Below are positions 23,865-35,593 of a DNA stretch of 64,000 bases, in pieces. The stretch is taken from contig CADCXD010000005.1 in the NCBI GenBank assembly GCA_902806575.1, positions 4,084,357 through 4,148,356 on the forward strand, read 5' to 3'. This stretch comes from Jackrogersella multiformis (Eukaryota; Ascomycota; Sordariomycetes; Xylariales; Hypoxylaceae). How positions within the stretch are numbered: the first letter of the stretch is position 1; every line of letters starts with the position of its first letter. The position numbers and the translations under genes are program-made. The notes under the pieces were generated by a model, which saw nothing but the letters and a program-made list of their open reading frames with translations, had not been told where the DNA came from and did no database searches.

Positions 23865-25191
23865 GATGCTGGTATTGTACTGACTCTTACTGCTGTATGT
23901 ACAAGTTCAATGAGTCGAGAGTCTGAGCTGAGAGCTGGAGATAGCTGATTGACATTATAGACGATCTCTCGTCGGATATATATGCACTCCAGACATGTAT
24001 CGCGAAGTTTAATGCCAAGCCTCAGCTCTCCTCTCGTTATCAGGGACAGCTTCGTCTAATCTGTCTGTGGAGTCTCGCCCTTCCTTTGGTGGCATAGATA
24101 GCATGGTCTTTCTCCAAGCCGGGGTAAACATCTTGTAACCCCACAGAAGTATTCACGTTATTTATTATGGGATCTAGACAAGGGAAACACGCGAATAATG
24201 TACTCTAGTGTAGTGGTGAACTTAGCAACTGTGGATGCCCTACGAGAGCAAATAAGAATGGAGTCCAATCTAACTCGCCCGGACTTAGCCATTACAAGCG
24301 CCAGATCTTCGACTCGAGAGTACACGTTAATATTTAATGTTAACTCTTCTTGGGAAATAATAGCAGTCCCGACGTTGTGGGAGCACTCGAACCTCCTAGA
24401 CCTGTTTCTATATCTCCAGTATAAATATTACCATTTAGGGAATCAATGCCGACCGTACGCTTCCACTCTGACCAATGACCGAGTAGTAGTACTACGAGGG
24501 CATTCTATTACCATTTCTCACTTGTCCTATTTCGGTAACCGCAACAGTCCGCGCCCACGAGTCCATGCAAGCGATCAGTTTTAGCTCTACCTAGAACCGA
24601 AGAGCGGACGAGCGACCAATCTAACGCTACTATGTACTAGGAGTAGCTCTATATGTCTACATCATAGGAAAGATAGGGATGTAAGGTGGGTCATTCTACT
24701 TCCGTACATAGGTAGTAGAAATGATTCTTGGACCTCACGATCGTTTAACTAGTGGTATTTCGTATCTAAAATAGGGATTGATAGAGAATTAAGTAGGTAC
24801 CTAGGTACTCAACATAACCAAGGGGCCGTCCTCTTTTAGTAAATATAGCAGTCCGGGATTTAAACTGATAAGGCGAGAGTCGACTATTCCACCGGATTCC
24901 AAACCTTTGCGACTATTATATCCCCTAAGTCTCATTCTCCACACTTCCAATTAATAGGTAAATTCTCGCGGCAAGGTGTTAGTCAATCCTCCTCGTCATC
25001 GGCTAACTAGAGCTGTTCTTCTATGGGGGAACAGTGAGTCGATATCATCGTCGGCATCGTACCATCCACAATTGAGACCTGCGGGTTCGCTTCCAAGGCA
25101 AATTGGCATTTTGTAGAATTATTTATTTAATAACTCAACCTTGAAGATATTTGAAATTACGAGTAAGAAGGAGTACCTACTTTGCGATAAG
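23865..25191. other. Spacer between divergent genes
   Basis: This is the promoter side of the Unc93-like gene (left) and the fructosyl-amino-acid oxidase gene (right). No coding region was recognised; one TACCTAGGTA-like repeat lies near 24798. Confidence 0.5.
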
Positions 25192-26853
25192 ATGGCTACC
25201 TCCCGTGCGGACATGAAAATCATCGTCGTCGGTGGAGGCGGGACGATAGGTTCTTCAACAGCTCTGCACCTAGTGAGATCCGGCTATACACCGTCGAACA
25301 TCACCATCCTTGACACATATCCTATCCCTTCAGCGCAATCCGCCGGGAATGACCTCAATAAGATTATGGGGATTCAGTTGCGGAACAAGGTCGACTTGCA
25401 GCTGAGCACGGAGGCGAGGGACATGTGGAGGTACGATGAACTATTCAAACCCTTCTTCCACAATACAGGCCGAGTAACTCATAAACCTCCTTTTCTCATT
25501 GGGAGACTTGACTAATACGAACTAGCTAGATTGCGAGGGGACTGAAAAGGGTATCGCTTCTCTCCGACAGCAGTACCAAGACCTTATCGACGCCGGTGTT
25601 GGTCTGGAGGAGAGTAACGAATGGTTGGATAGCGAAGATGCTATCTTGACGAAGATGCCACTGCTGCATCGGGATCAGATCAAGGTAAATTTCTTAGTTA
25701 GTGGGTATGAAAGGAAGTTTCGCTGACAGCGGGAACCACGCAGGGTTGGAAGGCCATATTCAGCCATGATGGCGGATGGCTAGCTGCAGGCAAGGCGATT
25801 AACGCGATCGGAGAAGAATTGCGCAATCAGGGAGTAAAGTTTGGATTTGGAAGGTGAGGAAGAGTCATCTTGACCAGTATATCCATGAAATTTCTGACCA
25901 AGATTATGAATAGCGCAGGATCCTTCAAGCAGCCTCTTTTCGGAGACGATGGTATCAGATGTGTTGGCGTTGAGACGGTGGGTGGGATAAAGTACCATGC
26001 CGACAAGGTGGTTCTGGCTGCCGGAGCCTGGAGTCCAACGTTAGTTGATTTGGAAGATCAATGCTGCTCAAAGGTAAGTGTTTCAAGATGGACGAACGCA
26101 GTTCTCGTGATACTAATTAGTAGTTATAGGCATGGTTGTATGCCATGATACAGCTGTCGCCTCAGGAAGCCGCCGAGTATAAAGACTCACCTGTGGTGTA
26201 CAACGGCGACATCGGGTTCTTCTTCGAGCCTAACGAGTGCGTAACAGCCAGACGCCGAAATCACAATATGAATGAGCATGCTAATCGTCACCAGAGACGG
26301 AATAATCAAAGTCTGCGACGAATTCCCCGGCTTCACCCGCTTCAAGCAGCATCAACCATACGGGGCCGATAAACCCAAGCATATATCTGTTCCCCGATCT
26401 CACGCGAAGCATCCTACGGACACATACCCCGATGCATCGGAGAAGACTATCCGTAGAGCTATCTCGACTTTCCTCCCGCGCTTTGTAGACAAAGAACTCT
26501 TAAACCGGGCTTTATGCTGGTGCACTGACACTGCAGATGCGTCACTGCTCATCTGTGAGCATCCGAAATGGAAGAACTTCATCCTCGCCACGGGTGATAG
26601 TGGGTACGTAAACGAGGTTTGGCTGTTGCTGCTTTAAGCTGACGTCTGCAGACACACCTTCAAACTTCTTCCCATCATCGGAAAGCATGTGGTCGAGCTG
26701 ATAGAGGGCAACTTGGCCGAAGACCTCGCGCATGCGTGGAGGTGGCGGCCAGGAGGCGATGCTCTCAAGTCTAGACGCGCAGCGCCTGCTAAGGACCTTG
26801 CAGATATGCCTGGGTGGAACCATGATGATGAGTCGCATGAGGCCAAACTATGA
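25192..26853 (+). CDS. Fructosyl-amino-acid oxidase (amadoriase), peroxisomal
   Basis: Seven exons: 25192-25473, 25526-25684, 25744-25853, 25914-26073, 26130-26236, 26295-26603, 26652-26853 (442 residues). The Rossmann motif VVGGGGTIGSSTALHL binds FAD; SAGNDLNKIMGIQLRNKVD, NTGR, AGSFKQPLF, EPNEDGIIKVCDEFPGF and ATGDSGHTFKLLPIIGKH follow the fructosyl-amine-oxidase family in order. The CWCTDT segment contains the cysteine that carries FAD covalently in characterised relatives. The protein ends in AKL, a PTS1-type peroxisomal signal. The reaction is oxidative deglycation of fructosyl amino acids to glucosone, free amino acid and hydrogen peroxide. The amino-acid permease gene follows 964 bp downstream on the same strand, which suggests uptake and breakdown of Amadori products or amino acids. 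Confidence 0.9.
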
Positions 26854-27817
26854 TGACAGGTCGACAGGCCGAAGAAAAACCAAGTATACCCTAGGTAGGT
26901 ATATATGTCATATGGGTATTGTAGAAGGTATGATATGATACCCCTGGGCATCTCCGCCATCTTTTCAAACATGGTCTTTATATAGGTATTATATCACAAT
27001 GTCCACATGCTATTATTTGGTATTTTACTGAATGCCATATCCAGGAGATAGATAGGTATGTCATGTTGAATTATTTAGAAGGTAAAGCATAGGTACCTAG
27101 GTACAAACCTACCATTCAGCCGTCCTAACGGTTCTAGAGCGGGATCGACGTTCCGATGATCCATCCCTCCCTGGTCCTATAGTGGGCTCTACGGCGCCAG
27201 GTTCGAACGGATATTGGTTGTAACTATCGTGTCATACAGCCACTGTAAAATGCTCAACAAATTAACAATGCCTCCTGGAATTGGGAATTACACATCCAAC
27301 TATTTAATAATCTATTCAACGTTACTTGCTTTTATCCAAGCAACTTTGAAGCTCTCTGTCGCCATGAACGGTTCGTCTCACGTCACAATTTTTGAAATTG
27401 CCCCTGGAAAACACTCATTTTCCCGCTAATATATTTGACTCGCAGCAATTACTCTCCTCAGTCTTGTGATTTTTCATGCAAAATGGGGGGCCTAGTTTGA
27501 AGGATTCTGTTACGTCCCAGCGGTGATTGGACCGACATCTAGATGAACCATTATCTGTGCGATTATAGGACGGGCTCGCCCGCCTGGGCCTGCAAATATA
27601 ATATACCTAGAAACATGGTATCAGTCCTGACTACCTCCCTGAAAGGGTAGCGAGCTTCCCCGCGATATCACGGATGCGCACCATGCGGAGTAAACTATCT
27701 AGGTAACTAGGTAATAAATACAGGATCCCCCTTTTGTTAAGAACGGGTATCATGAATTTTATTTCCACACCAATCTAGTTTGTTCGCTGCGAAGCGTATA
27801 CCGCGACAGTCGCAAGT
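26854..27817. other. Spacer / permease promoter
   Basis: No gene seen. Partial CCTAGGTAGGTA repeats occur near 26890, 27093 and 27700. A stretch around 27115-27205 with a GGTTCGAAC-like box was considered as a tRNA and rejected. Confidence 0.5.
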
Positions 27818-29470
27818 ATGGCAGACATCGAATCGGGGCAGAATGATGAGGTAGTAAAGGCGAATGTTGGTGAGAAACAAGAGGATGCTATCGGGGACCT
27901 GAAGGCAGAACATGACACGCGCAACTTGGGCACCCTCAACCGCAAGCTCAAGTCTCGACATGTCCAGTTCATGGCGCTGTCAGGAGCCATCGGGACTGGC
28001 CTCTTCGTCGGTAGCGGGCAGGTATTGTCACTTGCCGGCCCGTTATCCGCCTTTCTGGCGTACCTGATTACAGCCTTTAATGTCTACTGCGTGGTTCACA
28101 GCCTCGGCGAGATGGCAACCTATCTTCCCCTGCCAGGCGCTGTCCCTGTGTATGCTTCGCGATACGTAGACGAGGCTCTAGGGTTCGTTCTCGGCTGGAA
28201 TTATTGGTACCAACTCGCTATCGGATGCCCCATCGAAGTAACGGTGTCGGTCGTGGTTGTGGACTATTGGCCGAATGACATCCCCAAGGCTGCGCTGATC
28301 ACTGTCTTCTTCCTGGTCATGGTTGCTATGAACTGCTTCCCTGTGTATGTCTATGGGGAAGCCGAGTTCGTATTCGGCGCCATTAAGCTCACAACAATCG
28401 TGGGTTTGATCCTTCTAATGTTCATCATCACGGTCGGCGGAACTCCTAGTGGCGAGAGGATCGGGTTCAGGTATTGGAATAACCCGGGGCCGATGAACGA
28501 ATATCTGGTAACCGGGTCTCTCGGTCGATTTCTAGCGTTCTGGAAAGTCTTCATCCAGGCAACCTTCTCATATGGTGGGTCGGAGATGGTTGTTATTGCC
28601 AGTGGTGAAACTGAAAACCCAAGACGTAATATCCCCAAGGCGATCCGGCGAGTCTTCTGGAGAATTGCCCTTTTCTACGTGCTCGCCATATTCCTCGTCA
28701 CCTTGTGCGTGTCCTCGGAAGATCGCCGCCTCCTGGACGCCATCAAGTCCTCGGCTCCAGGCGCAGCGGCCTCACCCTTTGTCATCGCCATCGAGAATGG
28801 TGGAATCAGAATATTACCCTCTATCATTAACGCCGTTATCCTCACCTCGGCATGGTCCGCCGGTAATTCATTCTTCTATTCCTCGACGCGAGTCTTGTAC
28901 GCGGCGGCCTTAGACGGCAAAGCCCCTAAGTTTCTCGCGTATGAGAAATGGGGTGTCCCGTACGCTTGCGTTGGCGCAACCACGGCGATCAGCTTGTTAT
29001 GCTACATGAATGTGAGCAACCAAGGCGAAGACGTCTTCTTTTGGTTCTCGAATATTTCGGCCGTCTCGACATTAATAGTCTGGGCGTCCATATGTGTTAC
29101 GTATCTACGCTTTTACTATGGTCTCCGCCATAACGGTATCTCACGCGACGATTTACCATACAGGGCACCGCTGCAGCCATTCCTCGCATACTTCGCCATC
29201 TACTTCTGCCTCGTCGTTGCTTTCTTCAATGGGTACGATGCTTTCTTCCCCGGAAAGTTTAGCGCTAAGACCTTCGTGCCGCCTTATATCGACATCCCGA
29301 TCTTTGCGTGTCTGTTCTTAGGGTACAAGCTCACCAAGCGGACAAAGTTCGTTAAGCTGAGCGAGATGGATTTGTGGAGCGGTAAGGCGGAAATCGACCG
29401 TTTAGAGGGCACATGGCCGGAAGTGAAGCCGAGGAATTTCTTAGAGGGGGTATGGTTTTGGATTGCATAG
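27818..29470 (+). CDS. Amino-acid permease (APC superfamily, fungal YAT family)
   Basis: Single exon, 550 residues. A hydrophilic N-terminus (LNRKLKSRHVQFMALSGAIG) leads into the first membrane segment with the family motif GAIGTGLFVGSG, which holds the unwound helix that binds the amino-acid backbone. Further family blocks are SLGEMATYLPLPGAVPVYASRYVDEALGF, GSEMVVIASGETENPRRNIPKAI, and SAWSAGNSFFYSSTRVLYA. About 12 membrane segments are apparent and the length is normal. It is a plasma-membrane proton/amino-acid symporter; specificity cannot be read. It shares strand and neighbourhood with the fructosyl-amino-acid oxidase, which may link them in nitrogen scavenging. Confidence 0.93.
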   Translation: MADIESGQNDEVVKANVGEKQEDAIGDLKAEHDTRNLGTLNRKLKSRHVQFMALSGAIGTGLFVGSGQVLSLAGPLSAFLAYLITAFNVYCVVHSLGEMATYLPLPGAVPVYASRYVDEALGFVLGWNYWYQLAIGCPIEVTVSVVVVDYWPNDIPKAALITVFFLVMVAMNCFPVYVYGEAEFVFGAIKLTTIVGLILLMFIITVGGTPSGERIGFRYWNNPGPMNEYLVTGSLGRFLAFWKVFIQATFSYGGSEMVVIASGETENPRRNIPKAIRRVFWRIALFYVLAIFLVTLCVSSEDRRLLDAIKSSAPGAAASPFVIAIENGGIRILPSIINAVILTSAWSAGNSFFYSSTRVLYAAALDGKAPKFLAYEKWGVPYACVGATTAISLLCYMNVSNQGEDVFFWFSNISAVSTLIVWASICVTYLRFYYGLRHNGISRDDLPYRAPLQPFLAYFAIYFCLVVAFFNGYDAFFPGKFSAKTFVPPYIDIPIFACLFLGYKLTKRTKFVKLSEMDLWSGKAEIDRLEGTWPEVKPRNFLEGVWFWIA

Positions 29471-29709
29471 AATTCCACAATCAAGATCATAACTACGACA
29501 GCGTTTAGAGTTGTCATTAGAACTAGCTCTAAAATATCAAACGCCACATGGTATAGGTACCTTAGGGGTAGGTATGCATGAGATGCATTATAAATAAGCA
29601 TACAGGTAGATTTAACACCTTATTACAGCTGTCTTCCTGGGAGAGTTCATGGATCTGATTTTATCCCGTATCATCCATCACCCGCAAACGTGATTCCTAG
29701 CGAGATCCC

Positions 29710-31022
29710 TTATATGTTGACAATGACGACCGCACCACCAAAGAGCGCCGCGGCGCCAATGACGCCAGTCTTCATAGGCATAGCCGCGCCCGAAGAGCTA
29801 GAAGACTCAGAGCCGCCAGCTGACGTTGCGGCCGGGAAGATGGTGGTAGGCGTTGTGACTCCACTAGTAAACGGGACACCAGCAGTATCAGAGCTGGCAC
29901 CGCTAAATGCTGCTGTCGCGGATGTAGCCGTCGTGTCCGGGGCTGCGGAGGTGTTATTCGGGTTCAGAACCCTATTCTGTGTCAGTGACATGTGTTGCAA
30001 AAACTTGATACATCATATAACTTACTGATCGATGGCATGGACGACACCGTTCGCCAAAAGAATATCGGGAATAGTGACCTTCGCAGAATTGGCGTAGACT
30101 GTGCCATTATCTACAGTAATCGTGATATTCTGGCCATTAACAGTGGTGAGAGTTGAATTTTCCAAGTCCGCGCTGTAGTTGATAGAGCCGTTAATAACAT
30201 GGTAACCAACGATGCTAATCAATTGATCCGAGGTAAGGTCGTTAACAAGACTACCGATGGCGCCAAAGGCGTCGTTGTTGGGTGCGAAGATCGTAATATT
30301 GCGCGTGTTGACAACTGAATCGGTTAGATTTGCGGTGTTGATAGCACCTTCAGCTGCCGTGAGGTTTGAATCGGACAATGTGCCCGATACGTTCTGAGGG
30401 ATAGCAAGAAGGTGGTCAATGACGTGGATTGTGCCGCCGGTAAAGTTGACATTCTAGCAGGTTGTCAGTTACCAATATCCATATAGTTTTAGGAGATGCT
30501 TGATGCTTACAGGTGTGACAATAGATGCATTTTGCTTCACAGCGCTGAAAAATGTCACGCTATCATCATAAATCCTGGCCTCGATGACCTGGCCGCCAGT
30601 CACGTTGGTGTATGTTCTGTTCGTCAATGCTGTATTAATGAATATGGATTCATTGGTAAAGGAGGTGTCATAATATGTGCCATTCAATACATGGTAGCTG
30701 AATAGGGCTTGTAAGTATCCGGAACTGGTGAACATCGATAATGTGTCGTTGTTACTCGTGATAGTGTTTAAAGCCTCGTTGCTAGGGGCTAGGATAGTGA
30801 CATTTTCCAAGTTGTTGAAGGAGTTGGCAAGTTCAGGGTTAGACTCGAGGAGAGCTTCGATGTGTTAGTGGCCAGACTACCTAGGCACGAGGAGAGATAT
30901 GTGGCCATACCATTCAAAGATGATAGAGTCGAGTTCTGGGAACCTAGAGCATCAGTCAAGCTCGGGGTTTGGGCATAGGCTATAGAGGCGGCTGCCAGAG
31001 GAAGAAGTTGTTTGTACTGCAT
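29710..31022 (-). CDS. Fasciclin (FAS1) two-domain, GPI-anchored cell-surface protein
   Basis: Four exons on the minus strand: 31022-30911, 30854-30511, 30453-30026, 29971-29710 (381 residues). A signal peptide (MQYKQLLPLAAASIAYAQ) is followed by two FAS1 domains, at about residues 20-180 and 185-300. Each has the H1 motif (NVTILAPSNEAL; NITIFAPNNDAF), the YHV block (FSYHVLNGTYY; VGYHVINGSINY) and the H2-like end (GGTIHVIDHLL; NGVVHAIDQVL). Many N-glycosylation sequons are present. A Ser/Thr-rich linker and a hydrophobic end (GVIGAAALFGGAVVIVNI) indicate GPI anchoring. Role: wall or surface adhesion. It is tail-to-tail with the permease gene, with a 239-bp spacer. Confidence 0.9.
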
Positions 31023-32377
31023 AATGACCTAGTCGACGACGAAGGCGATATGCAGATTACAGTAGCCGTGATATAACTTTGTTTCTCGCGAGAATGGTTA
31101 AAGTTGACGGTCAGATCTCGGGATCAGAGAAGAACCTAGACGTAGCTCCTTCATTTAAGCGGACTTCCCATGACCGCAGACGGACACTATCGCGGGGCCG
31201 CTGTCTAAGACAAAGACCTGATGAAGTCATGATGTCGACGATCAATCCGAGGCGACTGACTGTACGCCTAGTTGTGTACACGAAGCCACTCAAGTCCCTC
31301 TCATACGCCAGCTACTATACCTAGCACGTTGTTGATGACGAGTCGATAGTCAATGATAACCACTCAGCGTGCTTGTTAAAGCCGTCCTATCCGAATGATC
31401 AACCACATTCATCGGAAGGGATTTCTAGCTTCACTTATGCCGAAACAAAGGCTACACAATTACCATATTGGTACTATCCTCGACAATTATTGCTTTGTTT
31501 GAATTACACGCAGACGCTATTATAGCATTTCCACGGGCTTATTATCTCTGGAATTCCGATTACAGGCGGACGTGTACGAAGTGCTGGAAGTGATGCTTGG
31601 TACGAGCACGTAAATAATCTTATGATGCTGTCAAGATAGGTATGATCCCGTTATACATTAGCTGTGCTGTGGACTAGATGTGCGCCGTCGTCCCCTCCCC
31701 CCCGCATTTTAGGGAAGATCGAAGTGGCTTGGTCGTCATGTTGGTCAAAACTTGGTATCTCGATCGACGGTGGTGCCTACTGGTTGAGGCTAAGCCTGTA
31801 TAATGCTGGGTAACCGATACTAAGCTTGAAAATATTCTTATTTCTACCTATGAGCTCACGGCTTTACCAGAGCTGCCTGTGTGATTGGCAACTTACGAAC
31901 CACGATAATTGGTATCACGGAAAGCCAAGATAGTTATGAACCTAAAGACAATGACTTCCCATCATTACCAATACATCTATTGCAGAAACCGTCCGCATTA
32001 TGTGGCCTCCTTATATTAGTATTGTGTGAACTGGAGATGAATCCGTGGACAATAACCCGGCTACCCTACTAGGTAAAGACTTACTAAGTGAGACAATGAC
32101 GTCCCGTAAACATGTGGCTTGATGGAGAAGGTCAAATTCTTGAAGAGATCATATTTTGGATTCCCACCAGACCTAAACCGGTCGATGTTGATCTATTCAT
32201 CAGCTTCATAGTTGGTATCTGAGAAACAAAAAAGCTTACTGCTAAGCGACTACGTACCGATATGTAGCAATAGCAATAATAACCACACATTTAAATTTCT
32301 GTGTTTGTGTTAGTCATTAATCTGATTTTATTAAGTTTTGTTGATATAATGTTGCCCGAATTATAGAGCCTCCTTGA

Positions 32378-32637
32378 CAATGCGTATGGCATTCGTAAAG
32401 ATAAGCCCCTTTCCACCAAGCGGATTCTTCGTTAAATCGCGGATCTCTCGATTCCTGCCAATCTTGTTCCCGGAAATCCAACCAGGTTGAAACGAAGAGG
32501 ACAGTTGAGAGGAGAGATATTAGTAGGCTTAGCCAGCGGGATACTGCTCGTCCTCCATATGAACAACCTTCACCATATCAACTGTTATGTGCATATTCGA
32601 TGTTATCCACATCTAAGCAAGAATGGCACTACTAACT
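32378..32637 (-). pseudogene. Unidentified gene relic (two exon-like segments)
   Basis: On the minus strand a frame from about 32619 reads MWITSNMHITVDMVKVVH then MEDEQYPAG and stops. About 45 bp further, after a TACTAAT-like branch site, another frame reads GWISGNKIGRNREIRDL, then TKNPLGGKGLIFTNAIRI, then VKEAL and a TAA at 32378-32380. The composition is protein-like and the two parts would join across an intron-sized gap, but the gap lacks GT...AG ends. I do not recognise the family. It is probably a decayed 3' gene fragment. Confidence 0.3.
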
Positions 32638-34337
32638 GATGTATGTAGGAAAGCTACGAAAGCGAGGAGAGTATTGGCAGAGAGTATTATGTAAAACGTA
32701 TATCTGAGCCATGTTTTGGTCTAGAGTATGTTCTATTGCTAGGATTAAATGTTTAGTCATATAAATAGGTTCTCCTTGATTTGTCTCGTAGCACGAATAG
32801 GAGGAGTGCTTCTAATATCGCCGATACCACCACGCTAAGTACTGGGCTTACCTAGGTAATTAGCAGATCTTCCGTAGGCGCATATGGCCCCTTAAACTCC
32901 GCCGAAAACCACGATTTACTGCTCTTCAACCATATGGTGACCTAACCAGGCCAATAAGAGAGCGACAACGAATAAAATCGAGAAAATCGAGGTTATAAAT
33001 ATGCTTGTTGCGTAGAAGTCTTTGAAGAGAGCAGGCTCGACATGGTCAAATCGCCTTCAATTTTCTTGGTGAGGTTGTTTCGGGTGGCAGAGATTGGAGA
33101 TAGGGAATAGGAGAAGGGGTTTTTCGATCGGATATTTATCACCAGGCGGTGTAACGACGTGCCATTTTAAATGATGACCATAAACACCAAACCACAACTA
33201 GCATCGACCTAGGTAGTTAGGTATCTTTCAAAAGACAGAACTAGATATCATATGTATAGTAATAATGTCTGCCTAGGGGGCTAAGCCCCGTTCTTGTGGG
33301 AGGATCGTGACGCTTGCAGGCCAGTTGCTTGGCGAGAGTAGTAGGAAAAGTGACGATTTTCATTATGACATAAATTATATCGATTTTCTTGAGGTAACAA
33401 TCAAAAAGGCTAATATACTCTTCGTCTCATTAGCTAGACAACGCCGCCGCTCTGGGGTATGACACCAGATCGAAATAAGGCTTACAAGGATATGAAAATG
33501 GGAACGACACAGATATCACAGAATGATATATCCTCATGACCTAGGTAGGAAGTAATGTTGGTGCATCTTCCAAAGGAATAGGCTTCGATTCTGTCAAGGA
33601 GCGACTATGACTTGTACCTTTCACTGCTAGGTTCGATTTACAATTGCCTTCAGGACCACGCCTGCGAATATGTGTCCCATGATAGTGTGCACATCATGGG
33701 GACCCGAACCTCGTATCGTATAATCGAATCGCTCAATGACGGGCCTATCATCTTCATCCCCTATCTTATATTCAGCGGTTTCGCTGTCCTCGTCTGCACC
33801 CGGGGCTTCACCATAAAACGAATCGCTCACCTACTGAATGAATATATCCTTCGTGATTCTTTATTTCGCATCTTTCGAGGCTCGGATTTTGATAACCCTG
33901 CAAGCAGTCTTGTCGATGTCGCATGGACAACAGTGGTGATGGCTCGATATAGGCCACTCTGAGACACGCACTTCGATATACGTCAGTGGAGGCTGGCTAT
34001 TTCGATAAAGTTCAAAGACTTGTTGACAAACGATCTCATGATCGCGTGCGGAGTTAAAAAGGCAAAGACAATGCAACAGCGGAATAACTAAATCTAAGGG
34101 TTTATATAGATGTGTAAAGGTTAAATAGGATTAAAGAGACGACTCGAGTCTCGAGATGAGTCACTTGTAAAGAGCCTTATGCAAGTAAAATGATTTAATT
34201 TGTGCCATTTTCGGGGTTCATTCTGTGATCACTTCACCCCATGTGAAGATCCAGCACAGCCGCGCGAATGTTGATGAAGTCTCGGATGGATTGAATGGAT
34301 ATCAGATAACCGAGACTATGTACCTAGGTTAGGTAGG

Positions 34338-34357
34338 TATATATATATATATATAGT
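34338..34357. repeat. TA dinucleotide microsatellite
   Basis: An uninterrupted run of TA repeats, flanked by TAGGTAGG on the left and a second TATATATA stretch a few bases to the right. Confidence 0.8.
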
Positions 34358-34610
34358 TACCTAATATATATAGGGACATCTTTTAGAAGTCAGTCCCATG
34401 GCAAAGCGTCGTCGGCGATTCAGATATTAAGGATGGCGCCGGGACTAAAGACTTCCATGCGGCGCCAAGGCCGAGTATTGCACCTACTACACCTGGTAGG
34501 TACTCATGAGCGGCTCGCTGCTCTCCAACTCTTCTTCCGGCTTGTCATTCGACTTATTTTAATACTCGAATTATAGGGTCACTTCCTTCAGGTCATATCG
34601 TCTAGGGCGT

Positions 34611-35070
34611 CTAGCAGGCTCGCAGTCTTCGTCTTCAGTAAGACAGTAGGATATCGACACGAATCAATTCCCGCGGGGATAGAGGGCATCAAACAACAAC
34701 CGGGATCTCATCTAGCGCATTTTCTGTCGACTGCTCAGAAGATGCATCCCTGGTTTGTGCCGAGAGGCTATCGCAGCATGCGGTGGTCATACTTCTGCAG
34801 ACCAGCGGCGACTCTCTCGGCGAAGAGCAATTGGCCCCGCTCTACACTAGACTTAGGTGAGAGGTGGAGGAGGCGGGCTCGTGGGGATTCACTGTGCCGC
34901 GGCCGAGATGACGAGGGAGCCTTGGTATGGAGAGCTAATCGGTGCTGTCTTTACGTTACGGACCATCCGGAGCCGCAGCACAGCACAGCACGGCTTCTTG
35001 ACGGTTGAGAATAATGATCATGTCATCGTCTCTGGCCGTCGAGAATTCGAATTCGAGAATATGACGGCGG
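34611..35070 (+). pseudogene. ThuA-domain protein pseudogene, broken by several frameshifts
   Basis: Consecutive pieces of a ThuA-like (PF06283, class-I amidotransferase fold) domain follow one another in order but in changing frames: VFVFSKTVGYRHESIPAGI (from 34625), then SVDCSEDASLVCAERLS with AVVILLQTSGDSLGEEQL (around 34729-34850), then RGGGGGLVGIHCAAAEM with EPWYGELIGAVFT (from 34860), then DHPEPQH (34961), then FLTVENNDHVIVSG. The third shift coincides with a tandem TTACG duplication near 34951-34960; dropping one copy would restore the frame. The pieces abut too closely for introns. The C-terminal third is not found before the A/T block. In its intact form this family is implicated in sugar metabolism. 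This copy cannot encode the domain. Confidence 0.72.
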
Positions 35071-35450
35071 GACGGCGGTCGTTCTTTTCACACGTATCTT
35101 GGCCATTTGGACCAAGTGTAGTGTATGCGGCAGTGTGGATCAGAAATTCATGATCATAAACCACCTGGGCACTTATTGAGCGGCATTCTATGGGCGGCTC
35201 GTAAATAAGATGGGGGGGGGTCCGGGGGGGGTCGTGCAGTACCAAGCGACCCCTCAGCTCTTGCAGCCAGCTACCCTAGGTACCTATCCAGTAGTATTTA
35301 GCTACCAGTGCCATATCCCCCGCACGGCTCCTCATATTGAGTCCCTTGTACGGATTACGCTGTGCGGAGTAGCTTAGCTAGGACCTGGTAACTAGGTACC
35401 TAGAGGCTAATAATGTAGATTAGAAGCCACTAGCCTAGGAAAGTTTCCTA
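35071..35450. other. Flank between ThuA pseudogene and A/T-rich block
   Basis: No gene. It contains two G-runs of eight or more at about 35211-35230, and CCTAGGTACCTA repeats near 35275 and 35395. Confidence 0.5.
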
Positions 35451-35593
35451 TGACTTAAGTAGGTGCACCTTAAAGGATAAGGAAGGTGTTACCCACTTTT
35501 CCTTTTAATATTATTAAAGACAACCTTAAATATTATTAGCTTAGAATAATTCTTATAAAAATAATAATTTTTTTAACTTATAAGTTTTTTTTT
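35451..35593. repeat. Left terminal direct repeat of the A/T block (LTR-like)
   Basis: It begins TGACTTAAGTAGGTGCACC and aligns along its length with 42891-43034. Shared landmarks are TTTTAATATTATTAAA, TAGAATAATTCTTA and the ending AACTTATAAGTT (AACTCACAAGTT on the right). Differences are chiefly RIP-type transitions. Confidence 0.75.

Larger units (their letters stand above)
31023..34610. other. Long gene-poor region with relics
   Basis: About 3.6 kb with no intact gene. One stretch (32378-32637, minus strand) still reads like protein and is listed separately. A plus-strand frame at 33612-33962 and an overlapping minus frame match nothing I know. A TA microsatellite lies at about 34338-34357. 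The rest is unremarkable. Confidence 0.5.

Noticed and set aside
27115..27215. Possible tRNA (GGTTCGAAC box)
   Set aside because: No matching T stem, and no D-arm or anticodon arm could be paired around it.
33612..33962. 116-codon plus-strand frame with an acidic minus-strand frame opposite
   Set aside because: Neither resembles a known family and both lie in a gene-poor stretch; they may be chance.
34742..35008. A real 88-codon gene in the first ThuA-region frame
   Set aside because: Its sequence in that frame is not family-like; the neighbouring frames carry the ThuA blocks, so it is a shadow of the pseudogene.
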